Source: Microplitis mediator (Eukaryota; Arthropoda; Insecta; Hymenoptera; Braconidae). From it: a DNA stretch of 64,000 nt. The notes under the pieces were generated by a model. The model saw nothing but the letters and a program-made list of their open reading frames with translations, did no database searches and had not been told where the DNA came from. A program made the translations under genes and the position numbers. This document shows, piece after piece, positions 42,760 through 54,004 of the stretch. The first letter of the stretch is position 1; each line of letters begins with the position of its first letter. The DNA is taken from contig NC_079975.1 of assembly GCF_029852145.1 (NCBI RefSeq), forward strand, positions 20,279,364-20,343,363, written 5' to 3'.

Positions 42760-43454
42760 TTATCATTTTCCTCAAACAACAATTCAAATTTTAAGTAATT
42801 CCTCAAAATAAATCTATAACCACTCTATTTAATTATAAAAAATATATATTTTATAAACTTATTATTCATACTATTAATATGTTATTATATATGTTTAAAT
42901 AATAATATTTTTCGTTTTCCATTTTGTAAAAATGCATTGTTTTTAAAATCGGTTGGCTAATTGTTGCACTATCTTTAAGGTCAATGCAATTTTACTAATT
43001 ACTATAAGACCAATGCCAATGCTATAATCCAATGACGCATTCGTATGCTTACTTATCACTAATTTTTACCTGATAAAATATAATTATTCTAGTTTCCTCG
43101 ATACTTTTATTATCAAATTTCCATACCTGCAATGTCAATACTAAATTTTATTTTCCTCTAATTTACAAACAATTTTTTTTTTACATACTAATTTTTTTAG
43201 CCTCATAAATATTTAATCTAAATTTAAAAAATTTACATAAAAAAAATATATGTACACATATATCTATATTCATACTTTATTGAAACTTTGATATATATAA
43301 AAAATATATAATTTTTTTCCCTACTAATTTTCTCTACTCAAAATTCATAAATTCTTACTAAAAACAATTAAAAAAATTTTTTTGAAAATATGAATCCTTA
43401 ATTTTTATATAAATAAATAAATAAATAAACAAATAAATAAAGCAAATAAATAAT
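42760..43454. other. Intergenic between secreted genes B and C
   Basis: Very A/T-rich, with (AAAT)n just before the gene A-like 3' remnant. No exon seen; the divergence of any former gene here would be complete. Confidence 0.4.
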
Positions 43455-43560
43455 AATAATAATAATTTTATTAAACAATTATCCATTCTTAACAATAACA
43501 TATATTAAATAAACTATAAAAATCATTGATGTGTTTTGTAACTATAAAAATAATGATAAT
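43455..43560 (+). pseudogene. 3'UTR-like remnant of a gene A relative
   Basis: ATTATCCATTCTT and then ATCATTGATGTGTTTTGTAA occur in the same order and orientation as in the 3'UTR of gene A (40641-40760), just after a (TAA)n stretch as there. No coding exon is left upstream, and gene C ends on the opposite strand 47 bp away. Suggests a decayed plus-strand duplicate. Confidence 0.5.
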
Positions 43561-43606
43561 TAATTAACAATAACAATAATAATAATAAAAGTAATAAAAT
43601 CAATTA

Positions 43607-44023
43607 TTATGAAGGTTCAGCCGTTGGAGCAAGAGTGGTGCTGTCATCAATAACTGTTGCTTGGAAGGGCGTACATGAATATTGTAACTTGGATAAATTA
43701 TACATAGTACAGGGTAGTTGTTCATTTTTAGTATGGATCAATATGCTGTTTACCAATTGTATCCCAACAGATATGAATGGCCAGAAGAATGATATAATAG
43801 AACCGAGAAGACCTTTGGTTGTTGTCTTCTGCATCACTAAATCTGGCGGTGCGTCTCCGTCCACTGATAAAGAAAATATAAATATGTTATTTTTATTTAG
43901 TAATAATAATTGTTTATTATAACAAATGTAAATATAAAGATAATTACTCTTGGCATCGACTATGGCAGCAACGAAAATCGTTACTATGAAAAATGCAAGC
44001 AAATATTTCTTTCGAACTAACAT
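43607..44023 (-). CDS. Small secreted protein, 110 aa (cluster gene C), possible retained intron
   Basis: Minus strand: exon 1 44023-43948, exon 2 43863-43607. Signal peptide MLVRKKYLLAFFIVTIFVAA, then a phase-1 intron of 84 bp with good GTAATT donor and TTTCTTTATCAG acceptor. The mature chain has an amphipathic, hydrophobic centre (GLLGSIISFFWPF), two cysteines in PCTMYNLSKLQYSC, and a Thr/Pro-rich tail. The intron is a multiple of three and has no stop, so an unspliced 138-aa form would also be readable. Promoter: TATAAATA (minus strand, 44117-44110) with a TCAGA initiator 33 nt downstream. The intron placement and PCT...C pair match gene A, suggesting distant paralogy. Function unknown. 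Confidence 0.7.
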   Translation of the reverse strand: MLVRKKYLLAFFIVTIFVAAIVDAKSNYLYIYICYNKQLLLLNKNNIFIFSLSVDGDAPPDLVMQKTTTKGLLGSIISFFWPFISVGIQLVNSILIHTKNEQLPCTMYNLSKLQYSCTPFQATVIDDSTTLAPTAEPS

Positions 44024-44081
44024 GATGAAGACACTTATTGAATAGCTTTTGATTAACGTACCGTAAGCTGTTTGACGGTCT

Positions 44082-44117
44082 TCTGAAATTACACGTCAGG
44101 ATTGGCTTGTATTTATA
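44082..44117 (-). promoter_or_regulatory. Core promoter of secreted-protein gene C
   Basis: Minus-strand TATAAATA (44117-44110) with initiator TCAGA, A at 44084, 33 nt downstream. 5'UTR about 60 nt. Confidence 0.6.
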
Positions 44118-44782
44118 ACAAATGCCTGGTGACGTTTCAACTGCTATTGTTATTATTATTATTGTTATTGTTGTCATATTTTTTTTCAGTCCTCGAGCTT
44201 CGTTATCTCACTGTCGTACTTGAGCGAATAATTTAAACGATAACTATTGGCCGCAAACGAGAATGTTTGTTAAATATTTTAAAATGTATGGAATAATTAA
44301 TTTTTCACTTTAAAAATATCAAGTTTTTACTTTTCCAATCGAAATATAGCCGGAAAAAAATCTCAACTGAATCCGACATTTGTCGAAAATTGCGGCTTCC
44401 GAAATTAGACCGGATCTCGTTTTCTTTTTTTTAAATTCATGATTTTTATAGCGGGATTCAAAAATGGATTTTTGTAGAACTTGGGCACTGGGCGCAGATA
44501 AAATTTACTGGGTGAGGAATTGAAAACTATATTCCTCTACTCACTCAAAGTGAATAAGCGAAATTCACTAATTATGTTTTAGAAAGTAAGGAAATTTTTG
44601 GTTTCAATTCATAGTGCAAAATATTTCTAGCAGCAGGAAAACCTTTTTTTCTGGGTAAGGTAAGAGACCTAGTACTCGATCACTACATTAATTTGTATAT
44701 CTACATTTAATAAATATATATATAAACATACATGAGTGATCGGGTACTAGTTCCTTGATCAGGTATTGGGTCTCTTACGTTA

Positions 44783-45741
44783 CACTGTAAAAAATTGGGG
44801 AGTAAATTCGGAATAATTATGAATTTTACTTAAATCCGAATCCACTCGGTCATTTGAAGTTTCGGAGTAAAAAAAAATCACTCCGCAAAGGGGGTAAATA
44901 GGGAGTTTTTTAACTTCCCGCTAAGAAAATTGCAAATTTTCAAAAAATGGGAAGTTATTGGTTTCGGTCAGATTTTCGAAAATCGAGTTTTCATCAGATG
45001 TAGACGTTTTGAGGTCCTAGGAAGCTATTATGACTATTCCCGGATGGACGTTCGTGTGTATGCGTGTGAGTTTGTGTAAACATTTTTTTATCCGACGATA
45101 TCTTTGGAACGAATCAACAGATTTGAACGTCCTTGATGGCTATCGAAAGGGCTTGTCAAGACTTAGAATTGAATAGATTTTGCAGTAAATAGGTCATGTA
45201 GTTTACGAGTTATACGAAGAATAAAAATTAAAAATTTTTGTTGTTTTTGGTTTTTTGCGCATAAGTTATAAACCACTTGCCCGATTCGCCTCAAAATGTA
45301 GTCAGTTTTGAGTCTTGTTGAACCCTTTCGATTGCCACCAAGAACGTTCAAATCGGTTCATTCCATCCAAAGATATCGTCGGACAAAAATTATGATTTTT
45401 CAGTGAGGGTATGTTTTACCGGCCTAACAAATTTTTGAGCTCGAAGAGCTCAAAATTTAGAAGTAATAATGTTTGTGAGTTCCCTGAGCTCGAAAACAGC
45501 GGGAAGTTTTGGGGCTGGCCCGCAGGGTCAGGCGGGTTTCAGATTTTTTTTTCAGCGAAGTGATTTCTGATTGATTTGGATTTTATTTCCATCTGCATTC
45601 ACTCCGATTCGAAATTTTGATATCAAAATAAACTTCCCTTCGGAGTAAATTTCACTCCGAGGGGATTAAATAAATAAACAGTCACCTGCTTTGAATTCAC
45701 TGGATTTAATCCGCATTCGCTCAACAAATTTTTTACAGTAT
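44783..45741. repeat. CACTGTAAAAAATT/GGAGTGAAT foldback carrying a nested element
   Basis: Left CACTGTAAAAAATTGGGGAG, right TTTTTTACAGTA. Between the ends and the nested AACTTCCCGC copy are CACTCCG / CGGAGTGA units. Just left of it (about 44656-44775) is a separate short palindrome (GTAAGAGACCTAGTACTCGA / GGGTACTAG...GGTCTCTTAC). Confidence 0.8.
44909..45553. repeat. AACTTCCCGC element (copy 2)
   Basis: Starts TTTAACTTCCCGCTAAGAAA; contains GAGGTCCTAGGAAGCTAT and ATCGAAAGGGCTTG; ends GCTCGAAAACAGCGGGAAGT followed by GGGGCTGGCCCGCAGGGTC and a T-run. It is inserted in a CACTGTAAAAAATT foldback. Confidence 0.85.
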
Positions 45742-45888
45742 ACTAAATCGATCGCGCTTGAATTGATCTAATACTCAATAATAAAACAATAGTAAACAGA
45801 CAAATGCACCTGTACAAATAAAAAAAAATTACTTAATAATACTCTTAAGCAAATGTCAATAAATTACCGCCATCATACGTTTCGTGAC

Positions 45889-45924
45889 TATAAAAAGTAT
45901 TATAAAAGATATAAAATAATCAGT
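45889..45924 (+). promoter_or_regulatory. Candidate core promoter of the ionotropic receptor
   Basis: TATAAAAA at 45889 and TCAGT initiator at 45920-45924 with insect-like spacing (about 33 nt); a second TATAAAAG at 45901. This would give a 5'UTR of about 355 nt with no spliced exon needed, but an unseen 5' intron is possible. Confidence 0.5.
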
Positions 45925-46276
45925 GCCGTTCGATCAGACGATAACGCTCACGAATTCGTGTTTCCATTAATCGCAAATACAATTCTATATATATATATAG
46001 TCGCGAACATTTAAGTAACAGGATCCATTAGTAACAACCACAATTACATAGAAAAAATCAAATTAAATTATATATACATTACAATACATTTTCAAGTTCT
46101 TTTTTTATGTCTCATAAAGTCATAAATTTTTTATCATTTGAAAATGAAAGTTATTACAAGACAGTTTATTTTTTAAAAATTCGTATTGTAAAGTTATAAA
46201 AGTTGTGAAAATTTGGAAATAAATTAATGAGATTTTTTAATGATTTTTGTTAATTAGTAAATGATCGAAGTAAATA

Positions 46277-49200
46277 ATGAAAAGAGTGTTGGTATTATTA
46301 ATCATTTTTTTAATATTACCTCCGATTAAAAATAATTTATTGATTCGGTCTAATTATATGTATGAAAAAATAATAGAAAGTGTACATAAATATTATAATA
46401 ATACGTGTATTATATTAATACACGCAATAAAAGAGCCAGTTGAGCCTAAAGGTGAGTCGTTGATTTTTTTTTTTCTTTATTGATGGAAAAAATAAATTTT
46501 TTTATTTCAATTCAAAAATTTAAAAATAAATTATAAAGACAATTTTTTTTTTGAGTTTTATTTTAATTATCATCAGATTTTAAAAAATGTCACTGTAATA
46601 ATTTTTAAAAATTTCATGATAAATGAATTTTTTTAAAATCACCGGAACAAGATAAATTTTTTTTTTTTCTACACAATCCAAAATCAGAACAAAAAAATTT
46701 CAAATGCTCATAAAAATTATTTTTTAATTTGCTCAACTTTTTATAAACCCCCCCCCCCCTCCTTGCTAATAAATTTAATTTATAAATTTTTTTTAAATAG
46801 TTGGGATCGAAACTTACACAAAATTGAAAGATCTTCAGTTACATTTTAGTAGATTAAATATACGTACCGCAGTAATGGATATCGCAACATTTATTTTAAA
46901 GGTATAAAATAAATATATTTATTAATAAAATATATAAATTTAAAATAACTAAATATTTATGATACTGAAGTCAGCCGGGGTCTAATAATTTTATGATCCT
47001 GAAGTTAGCAGACAATTAACAATTTTTGAATTTTTTTTTTAACAGATGAATTAAAAAAAAAAATGAAAAATAAAAATATGCACATTTAGAAAATTGTAAA
47101 AACTACAGGTGCAATTTTTTAAAATATTTTTTTTTTTTATAATTTATCGTTTAAAAAAAAATCTAAAATTTATTAGATGTCGGCTGACTTCAGTCTCATA
47201 ATAATTTTTAGATTTTTTTTTAAACGATACATTATAAAAAAAAAAATTTTTTTTAAATTGCACCTGTAGTTTTTGAAATTTTCTACATGTGCATATTTTT
47301 ATTTTTCATTTTTTTTGTAATTTATTTGTTGAAATAAAAATCCAAAAATTGTTAACTGTCTGCTAACCAGAATCATAAATATTTCAGATCGGCGGTAGTT
47401 ATTATCACATCAAAAGGCCACTATTTGTTCTATTAAATGACTCCGAAGATTTAAGACACCAATTTTCTACGGTAATTATTGAATTTTTTTTATAATTAAT
47501 ATAGATACTAATTAATTTAATTAGTTAATAGCGCCGTCAATTGATATGGCCTACCCAACCTGGTTAACATTTTTCCGCGTCGAAACGTCAATAGACGATT
47601 TTTTCCGTGACGTCTATGTACCGTTCGATTGTACATTTTTGGTCTCGAAAGAAAATTTCGACTACGAATTCGAGGCCGAAATAATAACGGAAGTTTATCA
47701 AGTCTACAGAGGATTGGAATTGAGACAGGAAACTTTCGCGACCTGGGATATCGTCGACGGAATTATATATCCTAAATTAAGTTTATATCAACGGAGGAGT
47801 AATTTATATGGTCATACATTGCGTGTTATTTCTATCGAGGTAATTAATAATTAATTAATCATGAAAAAAAAGTAGGGGAGGCCGGGGCAAGACGGCCCAC
47901 CTGGGGCAAGAAGGCCCACCTCAAAAATTAACCAAAAATTTTTTTTTCTTGTTTTCTTTTGATTATCACAAATTTAGATTATTTACTCATTTTTAGCCCG
48001 ATACGTGAAACTTGGGGCAAAATGAACCACTCAAAAATTCTAAAAGAAAATGTATTTCATAGTATTATAACCTAGTTATGATTAATTTAATAGAAATATC
48101 ATTTTTTGGTTAATTATATGGATTTGGATTAAAATAGAGCATTTGAAAAAGTTAAAAAAACCAATAATCAATTTTTTATTCAATAGAAAAATAATTATTA
48201 ATCAATTGTTATTTTTTATTAAATAACTTTTAATTTGTTCATATAATTGGTTATAGAACCCAAAAAAACTATTATAATTATTATATACAACATTATGAAT
48301 AATATATTTATAGAATTAACAACATTAACTATTAAAATGTAACAAAAATACTTTTTGAAGTATTAAATTTAATTTAAGTGTATTATAAATTAATCCTCAC
48401 AATATTCACAAATGTACGTATCGGAAAAATATTCGTCAACTCCTGCACAGGAATCATGAGCCCATTCTTTACATTGTTGACATTGAATCCATGATTCTTT
48501 TAATTCCAAATACAGTTTATGACAGGAGAGACAGTAACAATCGTCATTTTTACAATTAAAAGAAAAAAATTTTTTTTTCATTTTTTTTCGGAGGGGGCCG
48601 TCTTGCCCCAAAAAAAAAAAAATTTTTTTCAGGAGCTTCACCAAAATTTTGGTGAATTGAGTTCAAGTTGGACAAGAGTAAATCGACTTGATGGTTAAAA
48701 GCCACAAATAATAATAACCGGCTTAGGTGGGCCGTCTTGCTCCGGTCTCCCCTATGATACTGAAGTTAGCCGACGTTTAATAAATTTTGGATTTTTTTAA
48801 AAGCGATAAATCGTATAAAAAAATTTTTTTGAAAAATTGCACCTATAGTTTTTCGAATTTTTTACATGTGCATATTTTTATTTTTTTTTTTTTTGATTGA
48901 TCTGTTGAAAAAAGAAAATCCGAAAATTGTATGCAGAAAAAAATGATGCTCAAAATTTTAATAGTTTGTAGTTTACTTTTGACTTAAAACTAGTATATTT
49001 GTATACTAATATCAAATCAGGATCATTATATATTACAAAATGGCTATTATTTATATTAAAATTTGATACACATAGAAGAGTAAAATTTGTAATTTCGTAT
49101 ATTAAAATTAATATGAAAAAGAATCGATAAATTGGTATCTACAGTTATTTATTACTATTCAAATAAACATAGAAAAAATTAAAAAATTTACTACTTATTC

Positions 49201-52200
49201 GGTTTATGTATATAATAAATTAATATATAATAACGAATAAATAACATTTTATATTAATTATTAGTCAATAAAATAGAATTTATAAAATAAGAGTTAAAAG
49301 TTTTCGGTATTTTTATGAGCAAAAAATCAGTATCTAGTATACTAATTTTTCATTTTATTATTTACCACTTATTCGATTTATGTATATTGTAAATTAATTT
49401 ATAACGATGAATAAATGATATTTTAAGCTAATAATTGATCAGTGATATCGAATTCATAAAATAAAAATTAGTAACTTTTCCAATTTTTCGGCTGGAAAAA
49501 TCAGTATCTAAGATATATAGCAATTCTTAATTAGACCAATGATTACTTTTTAATAGATGTATGCCATAAATTAATTAATTTTCACTAATAAGTCACGTAT
49601 TTATATACCTAAAAATAATAATATTTCCCTGATTAAAAAAGTTCATTGAAAAAGATTGAAAATTATTTCAATTCTTTTCAATCCCACGGAAGTTTTGGAA
49701 AGTATTGAATGGAATTGAAATTACGATCATTTGAATACTTTATAATTCTTAAAATGGAATTCAAAAGTATTGAAAAGAATTCAATCTTTCATCATTTCAA
49801 TACCTTCCGATATGGAGTTATTTTGGTATTGAGAAGGATTCAGAAAGATTCAAAAATTTCAATTCATTTGAATTCTTTTCAATCCCACACATGACCCGAA
49901 ATGTGAAATTATTTTGGTATTGAGAAGGATTCAGAAAGATTCAAAAATGTCAATTCATTTGAATCCTTTTCAATCCCATGTGTGACTCTAAAATTCGAAA
50001 CTTTTTTGGTATTGAAAAGTATTCAGAAAGATTAAAAATATAAATTCATTTGAATCTTTTCCAATTCCTCGGAAGTTTAGAAATTCTTATATTATTTTGG
50101 GATCGAAAAGTATTAATTTTATGTCCAAATGAAAACCTTGGGGTATAGAAAGTATTCAAAAGGATTCAATTCCCGTCTTTTTCAATACTTTTCAATCAAC
50201 TTTTTTAATCAGGGTTACTTACTTTTTGAAATAATTTATAGTAGCTTTTAGGAATCTACAAAAATTAGTAAACTACTTTGCATCAAGTACATAATAGTAC
50301 TAATCATTGATAACAGATTCCACTTTTTACTATTATTTTTATTAATTTTTAATATTCTGTTTTTTCTGTGTAAGTTGTCTTCTAACTTCAAGATCAAAAA
50401 AAGTTGAGACAATAATTTAAAAATAAATTTTTATTTTTAGGATCCGCCTTCATCGATGATAATTCGTGACAAAGATAACAAAGTAATGGGTCTCAACGGA
50501 TTTTTCGGGGGTATAATGGAATTATTGCAAGAAAGTATGAATTGCACGTAAGTTTATTTTTTTTTATCATCAGCGTTACTTTTACCATCTTCGTTACGGT
50601 CATTTTTATTTTTTTTACTCCCATTGTCTTTTTTTCCATCAAGTTTATCTAAAATTTCCTGCAACTGACGTTGAGTTTCTCGACGAAAATACTCCTCTTG
50701 ATTCGCATAAGATTTTTCTTCAAATACGTCTGTTTTAGTTCCGTCACCACGTCGACGACCCACTGAGTAATTATTTTTTTTAACAGTAATTACACTCACA
50801 TAATTTATTTTATTTAATTGTTTTATTATATTTTTAAACATTTTTATTTTATAAAAAATTTTTCTAATAAAAAAATATTTAATTATTTTTACTGATGTTT
50901 TTTTTTTTTTGTTTTACTAAATCGACAATTTCATGTCATACTCGAACAATAATTATTATTATTATTAATTTTTTTTTTTTGTAGACTAATTTATGAATCG
51001 ACAGATGAATGGGGTTATTTATTAAATAATGGTACATGGACTGGTGCAATAAATTCATTAATTATCAATAAATCAGATATATTTGCTGCTGAATTATTAA
51101 TGACAACTGAAAGATTGGATGCATTGAAATTTACAACCCCACTATATTCGACAAAGTAAATAAATTATGAATTATTATGGCTAATAAATATTGACAAGTT
51201 TGTAATAATTATTATCAAAGGTGCCGCACTTTTATCAAAAGACCAGCAACTTCAGTACTCAGTTGGGACAAGTACATAACACCGTTTGCTGATGACATTT
51301 GGAGTGCGCTTGGAGTTATCATTTTGATAAGCAGCGCATTTATTAAAATTATCAAGTCGGTAGCTGCAGTGATTCATTTGCAGAATGCCCAGAACGATCG
51401 GTTGGACTCGAAATTTTGGGATGTTGTTTTTTCAATATTCGGTGCATTATGCAGTCAAGGTAATTTCCGTTAAAAATAACTCAGTATTAATAGACGAAAT
51501 TTATAACTTTTGAAATTCCTTCCCTAGCAGATCCGAATTACGGTAAAATACAGTATTTTACGACAAATTTACGGAAGAATTGCGGCAAAAGTGCGGGATT
51601 TTACCGAAAATTTGCCGTAAAATTACGGGGTTTCTACCGTAATTTACGATATTCAGAAGAATTACCGTAAAATACGTCATTATACCGTAAATTACGGTAA
51701 CTTGCCATAATTTACGGCAAATGGCGGTAATTTACCGTAATTCGGATCCACTAATTGAATTCAATTCAAAAATAAAATTATTTACTCCTAATTTTCTATT
51801 TTTTTAAATATTCCGTGGCCCAATTTTCCCCATAGTGTCCATTTTGTAATCACGTACAATAAAAAAAAATTTCGAGCCACATTTTAATGAAAACTCTTAG
51901 TGGTCCATTTTACCCCTTTCCTATTTGCGGATAATAAAATTAAAGCCTTAAAATTTAATTTAAACCAACAAAAATTTTTTTTTTTTTAAATCACAAATTT
52001 CGTCTTGATAATTTTTTTTTTCGTAATTTCGATCTAATATGTTCTTAAATTTTCTGTTTAAAAATAGGAAGTCAATGAAAATCATATTGAAAAAAATTTG
52101 TTAATTTTCAGTGATATATTAAATTAATTACTTCATTAATTAAAAATTTATAATAATTATTAATGTTTATTATTATTATGATTAATAAAATAATTATTTC

Positions 52201-53949
52201 AAAGGAATGGAATTATCAACAATAAATCCGATCCGTATTGTACAGTTTTCAATTCATCTAACAGGCGTCGTAGTACTGGCGGCATATTCAGCAGCATTAA
52301 TAAGCTCATTAGCCGTGAAAATATTTGTAATGCCTTTCACAACAATGGAGGGCTTATTAAAAGACCGTACCTACAGATTTGGTGTCGTAGGCGGATCTGC
52401 GGACTTTACATTTTTTCAGGTTTACTATCGCCCATTTAGTTAATTAATAATCAGTCAAATCATTCATTACTCAACTTATCCTTCTTCAGAATACATCGGA
52501 CCCTGTAATGAGTGTCCTATTTGACGATGTGCTCGTCAAAGAGACCGATTTACCGACAAATTATTTAGAAGGATTGTCGAGAGTTTGCAGTGAAAGCAAG
52601 TACGCGTTTATGGCGCTGGATGCTGCAGTGTCACAATTAAAGTCATCAGTTGACTGCATTTTAGTGCCACTGGATACTATTTCTCAGACATCTATTGGCA
52701 TGGCATTGACGCCTGACAGTCCTTATCGCGGCATTATCAATAACAAGTGAGTATAAGTTGCGGTCAAGTTGATGACAACTTCAGCCTCTGTAACTGTTGA
52801 CTAAAAGTTGTCAACTTTCCCAGAAATGTGAGGGCAATCGACTGCTGCAACTTGCCGTCAACTTATGAAATGCAAACTTTTGTGTTCAACTTGATGACAA
52901 GTTGCGGTAGTAAATTGTTGCCAACTTTCCGTCAGCTTGCCCTGATAGCCGCATTTCTCTTTAAAAACATGCTCAGTGTTTTTGGTCAGTTTAACGTCAA
53001 GTTCTGCTGTTCTGAGTTTTTACTGTAATTTGAGTACAACATAAACTACAAGTTGACGTGAATCTACAGTCGTAATAGGAATGCACTCGAGTCAGACAGT
53101 TGCCTTCAAGTTGCGGAAAAAAAAACTTGAAAGGCTAAAATTGACTTCAATCTGACAGAAACTTGCGAGAAAAAAATTTAACTTCCAAATTGACAACAAA
53201 TTACCGTCAACTATTTGCACTATAAAGTCTTTGCAGTCAGCTTGACATCATGTTGGTAGTAGATTTCTGTCAACTTGTCATCAAAATGGCTATCATGGAT
53301 CATTATCACATTTCCGACTCCAAATGTCTGTCTCTACTTTATTTACTGCCGTATCCGGCAATTTTTCCTTATCTGCTTTCACTAAAAACCTACTCTGTAA
53401 TTGTTAACATCCCTTCCTATTTCTTTTTTCTCCATATATTTAAAAAACTATAAATTAATTTTTTATGATAATCAACTCCTCATATATATTTCAGCATACT
53501 TTTATTAAGAGACAGTGGCTTACTAAATAAATTATTAAATTCCGACTGGGCATTACCTGGAGACAACGTTAGTATTTATATATATAAGCGTAAAAAATTA
53601 GAAGATAATTCAGAGTGATCTGGATTTGATTTAAATCCGGTCACTCCGACTAGGAGTTTTTCACTCTGAATTAACTGTACATTCATTTATTTAGATAAAT
53701 TTTGTATTGATATTTTTTTTTCGTTAATTGAAGATACAAGACGCCTGGTCGACTGTAGAAATACAAGATATTCTACCCCTAATTGTCGTACTAATTGTCA
53801 GCAGTTGCACAAGTATTGTTTTTTTATGCAGTGAGAGACTGATTCACATTAAAATGGCCCACAATCGCGGGAAGAAAAACGTAAATTTAATCAAAGGTGT
53901 TAAATTCCCAATGAATGATGAAAAATTATTCAAAGGATATTTTAAATAA
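46277..53949 (+). CDS. Ionotropic receptor (IR75-like), 650 aa
   Basis: Chemosensory ligand-gated cation channel subunit expected in the ciliary membrane of olfactory neurons, where it pairs with a co-receptor; IR75-type receptors detect acids and amines. Eleven exons: 46277-46451, 46801-46901, 47388-47471, 47525-47839, 50441-50547, 50985-51155, 51221-51459, 52205-52419, 52490-52746, 53495-53567, 53734-53949; all phases agree. Features in order: signal peptide MKRVLVLLIIFLILPP; an N-terminal region of about 200 aa; S1 starting DPPSSMI with the NGTWTGAI motif and the conserved Arg in TTERLDALKFTTPLY; M1 WSALGVIILISS; pore FWDVVFSIFGALCSQG; M2 with AYSAALISSLAV (the SYTANLAAF region); S2 with an Asp in AFMALDAAV at the iGluR Glu/Asp site; M3 near the C-terminus (ILPLIVVLIVSS). 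The canonical S2 Thr appears altered (GGSADFTFF), typical of divergent IRs. Assignment to the IR75 clade is tentative. Confidence 0.9.
46960..47386. repeat. CTGAAGTTAGCAGACA-type palindromic MITE
   Basis: Arms with TGATCCTGAAGTTAGCAGAC, AATTGTTAACTGTC, TGCACATGT..GAAAA and TACAGGTGCAATTTTTT mirror each other; a second signature GACTGAAGTCAGCCGACAT occurs inside. Its right end is directly next to the IR exon 3 acceptor. Relatives at 48755-48945 and about 59533-59705. Confidence 0.7.
47875..48752. mobile_element. Nonautonomous pogo/Tc1-mariner-type transposon with transposase 3' end
   Basis: Terminal inverted repeats begin GGGGAGGCCGGGGCAAGACG on the left and GGGGAGACCGGAGCAAGACG on the right (reverse complement), each flanked by TA, the Tc1/mariner target site. 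Inside, the minus strand 48644-48390 keeps an 84-codon ORF ending in a C4HC3-like zinc finger (YCLSCHKLY, WIQCQQCKEWAHDSC, YICEYCED), the C-terminal module of many insect pogo-like transposases. The DDE core is deleted, so it is a defective derivative needing transposase in trans. It lies in the large IR intron 47840-50440. Confidence 0.85.
48390..48644 (-). pseudogene. Transposase C-terminal zinc-finger remnant
   Basis: An 84-codon minus-strand ORF inside the transposon above. Only the last ~50 residues look family-like: Cys-rich pairs and the WAHDSC core of a PHD/zinc-ribbon seen at the end of pogo-family transposases. The first 30 residues are a low-complexity Lys/Phe stretch from A/T runs and probably not native. 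No catalytic domain is left. Confidence 0.7.
48755..48945. repeat. CTGAAGTTAGCCGAC-type MITE fragment
   Basis: Begins GATACTGAAGTTAGCCGACG and contains ATTGCACCTATAGTTTTTCG and TTTACATGTGCATATTTTTA, as in 46960-47386. It begins exactly at the TA that flanks the pogo-type element, so one probably inserted beside or into the other. Confidence 0.7.
49627..50215. repeat. CCCTGATTAAAAAAGTT foldback with TTGAAAAGAATTCAA body
   Basis: Left CCCTGATTAAAAAAGTTCAT, right AACTTTTTTAATCAGGG. Body of TTGAATCCTTTTCAATCCCA and inverse units, several times. In the IR intron 47840-50440. Confidence 0.85.
50554..50841 (-). CDS. Mitochondrial ATPase inhibitor IF1-like protein, 95 aa, nested and intronless
   Basis: Antisense single ORF inside the IR intron 50548-50984. 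The N-terminus (MFKNIIKQLNKINYVSV...) is basic and Ser/Asn-rich as in mitochondrial presequences. Then a region GDGTKTDVFEEKSY and EEYFRRETQRQLQEIL align with the F1-ATPase-inhibitory segment of IF1 (pattern F..K..A.EE.YF.....EQL). The usual long C-terminal coiled coil is replaced by a Lys/Asp/Asn-rich tail ending in a lysine run just before the stop. It has no intron, and its stop codon is 7 bp from the IR exon donor, so its 3'UTR must overlap the receptor exon in antisense. This is most simply a retrocopy. Whether it is expressed is unknown. Confidence 0.65.
   Translation of the reverse strand: MFKNIIKQLNKINYVSVITVKKNNYSVGRRRGDGTKTDVFEEKSYANQEEYFRRETQRQLQEILDKLDGKKDNGSKKNKNDRNEDGKSNADDKKK
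51521..51752. repeat. GATCCGAATTACGGTA foldback (copy 3)
   Basis: Left CAGATCCGAATTACGGTAAA and right TTTACCGTAATTCGGATCCA are inverted; the same TTTACGG units fill it. In IR intron 51460-52204; the rest of that intron is featureless A/T-rich DNA. Confidence 0.85.
52750..53285. repeat. CAACTTGACGTCAACTTG-family repeat (copy 2)
   Basis: Same unit set as 31377-31885, with CCCTGATAG inside at about 52940 and the 53034-53280 part collinear with 31377-31625. It starts immediately after the IR exon 9 donor. Confidence 0.8.
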
Positions 53950-54004
53950 TTATTTTTTTTGTGGTGTAAATAACATAATTTTTTTTTTTTATCAAAAAAA
54001 TTTT

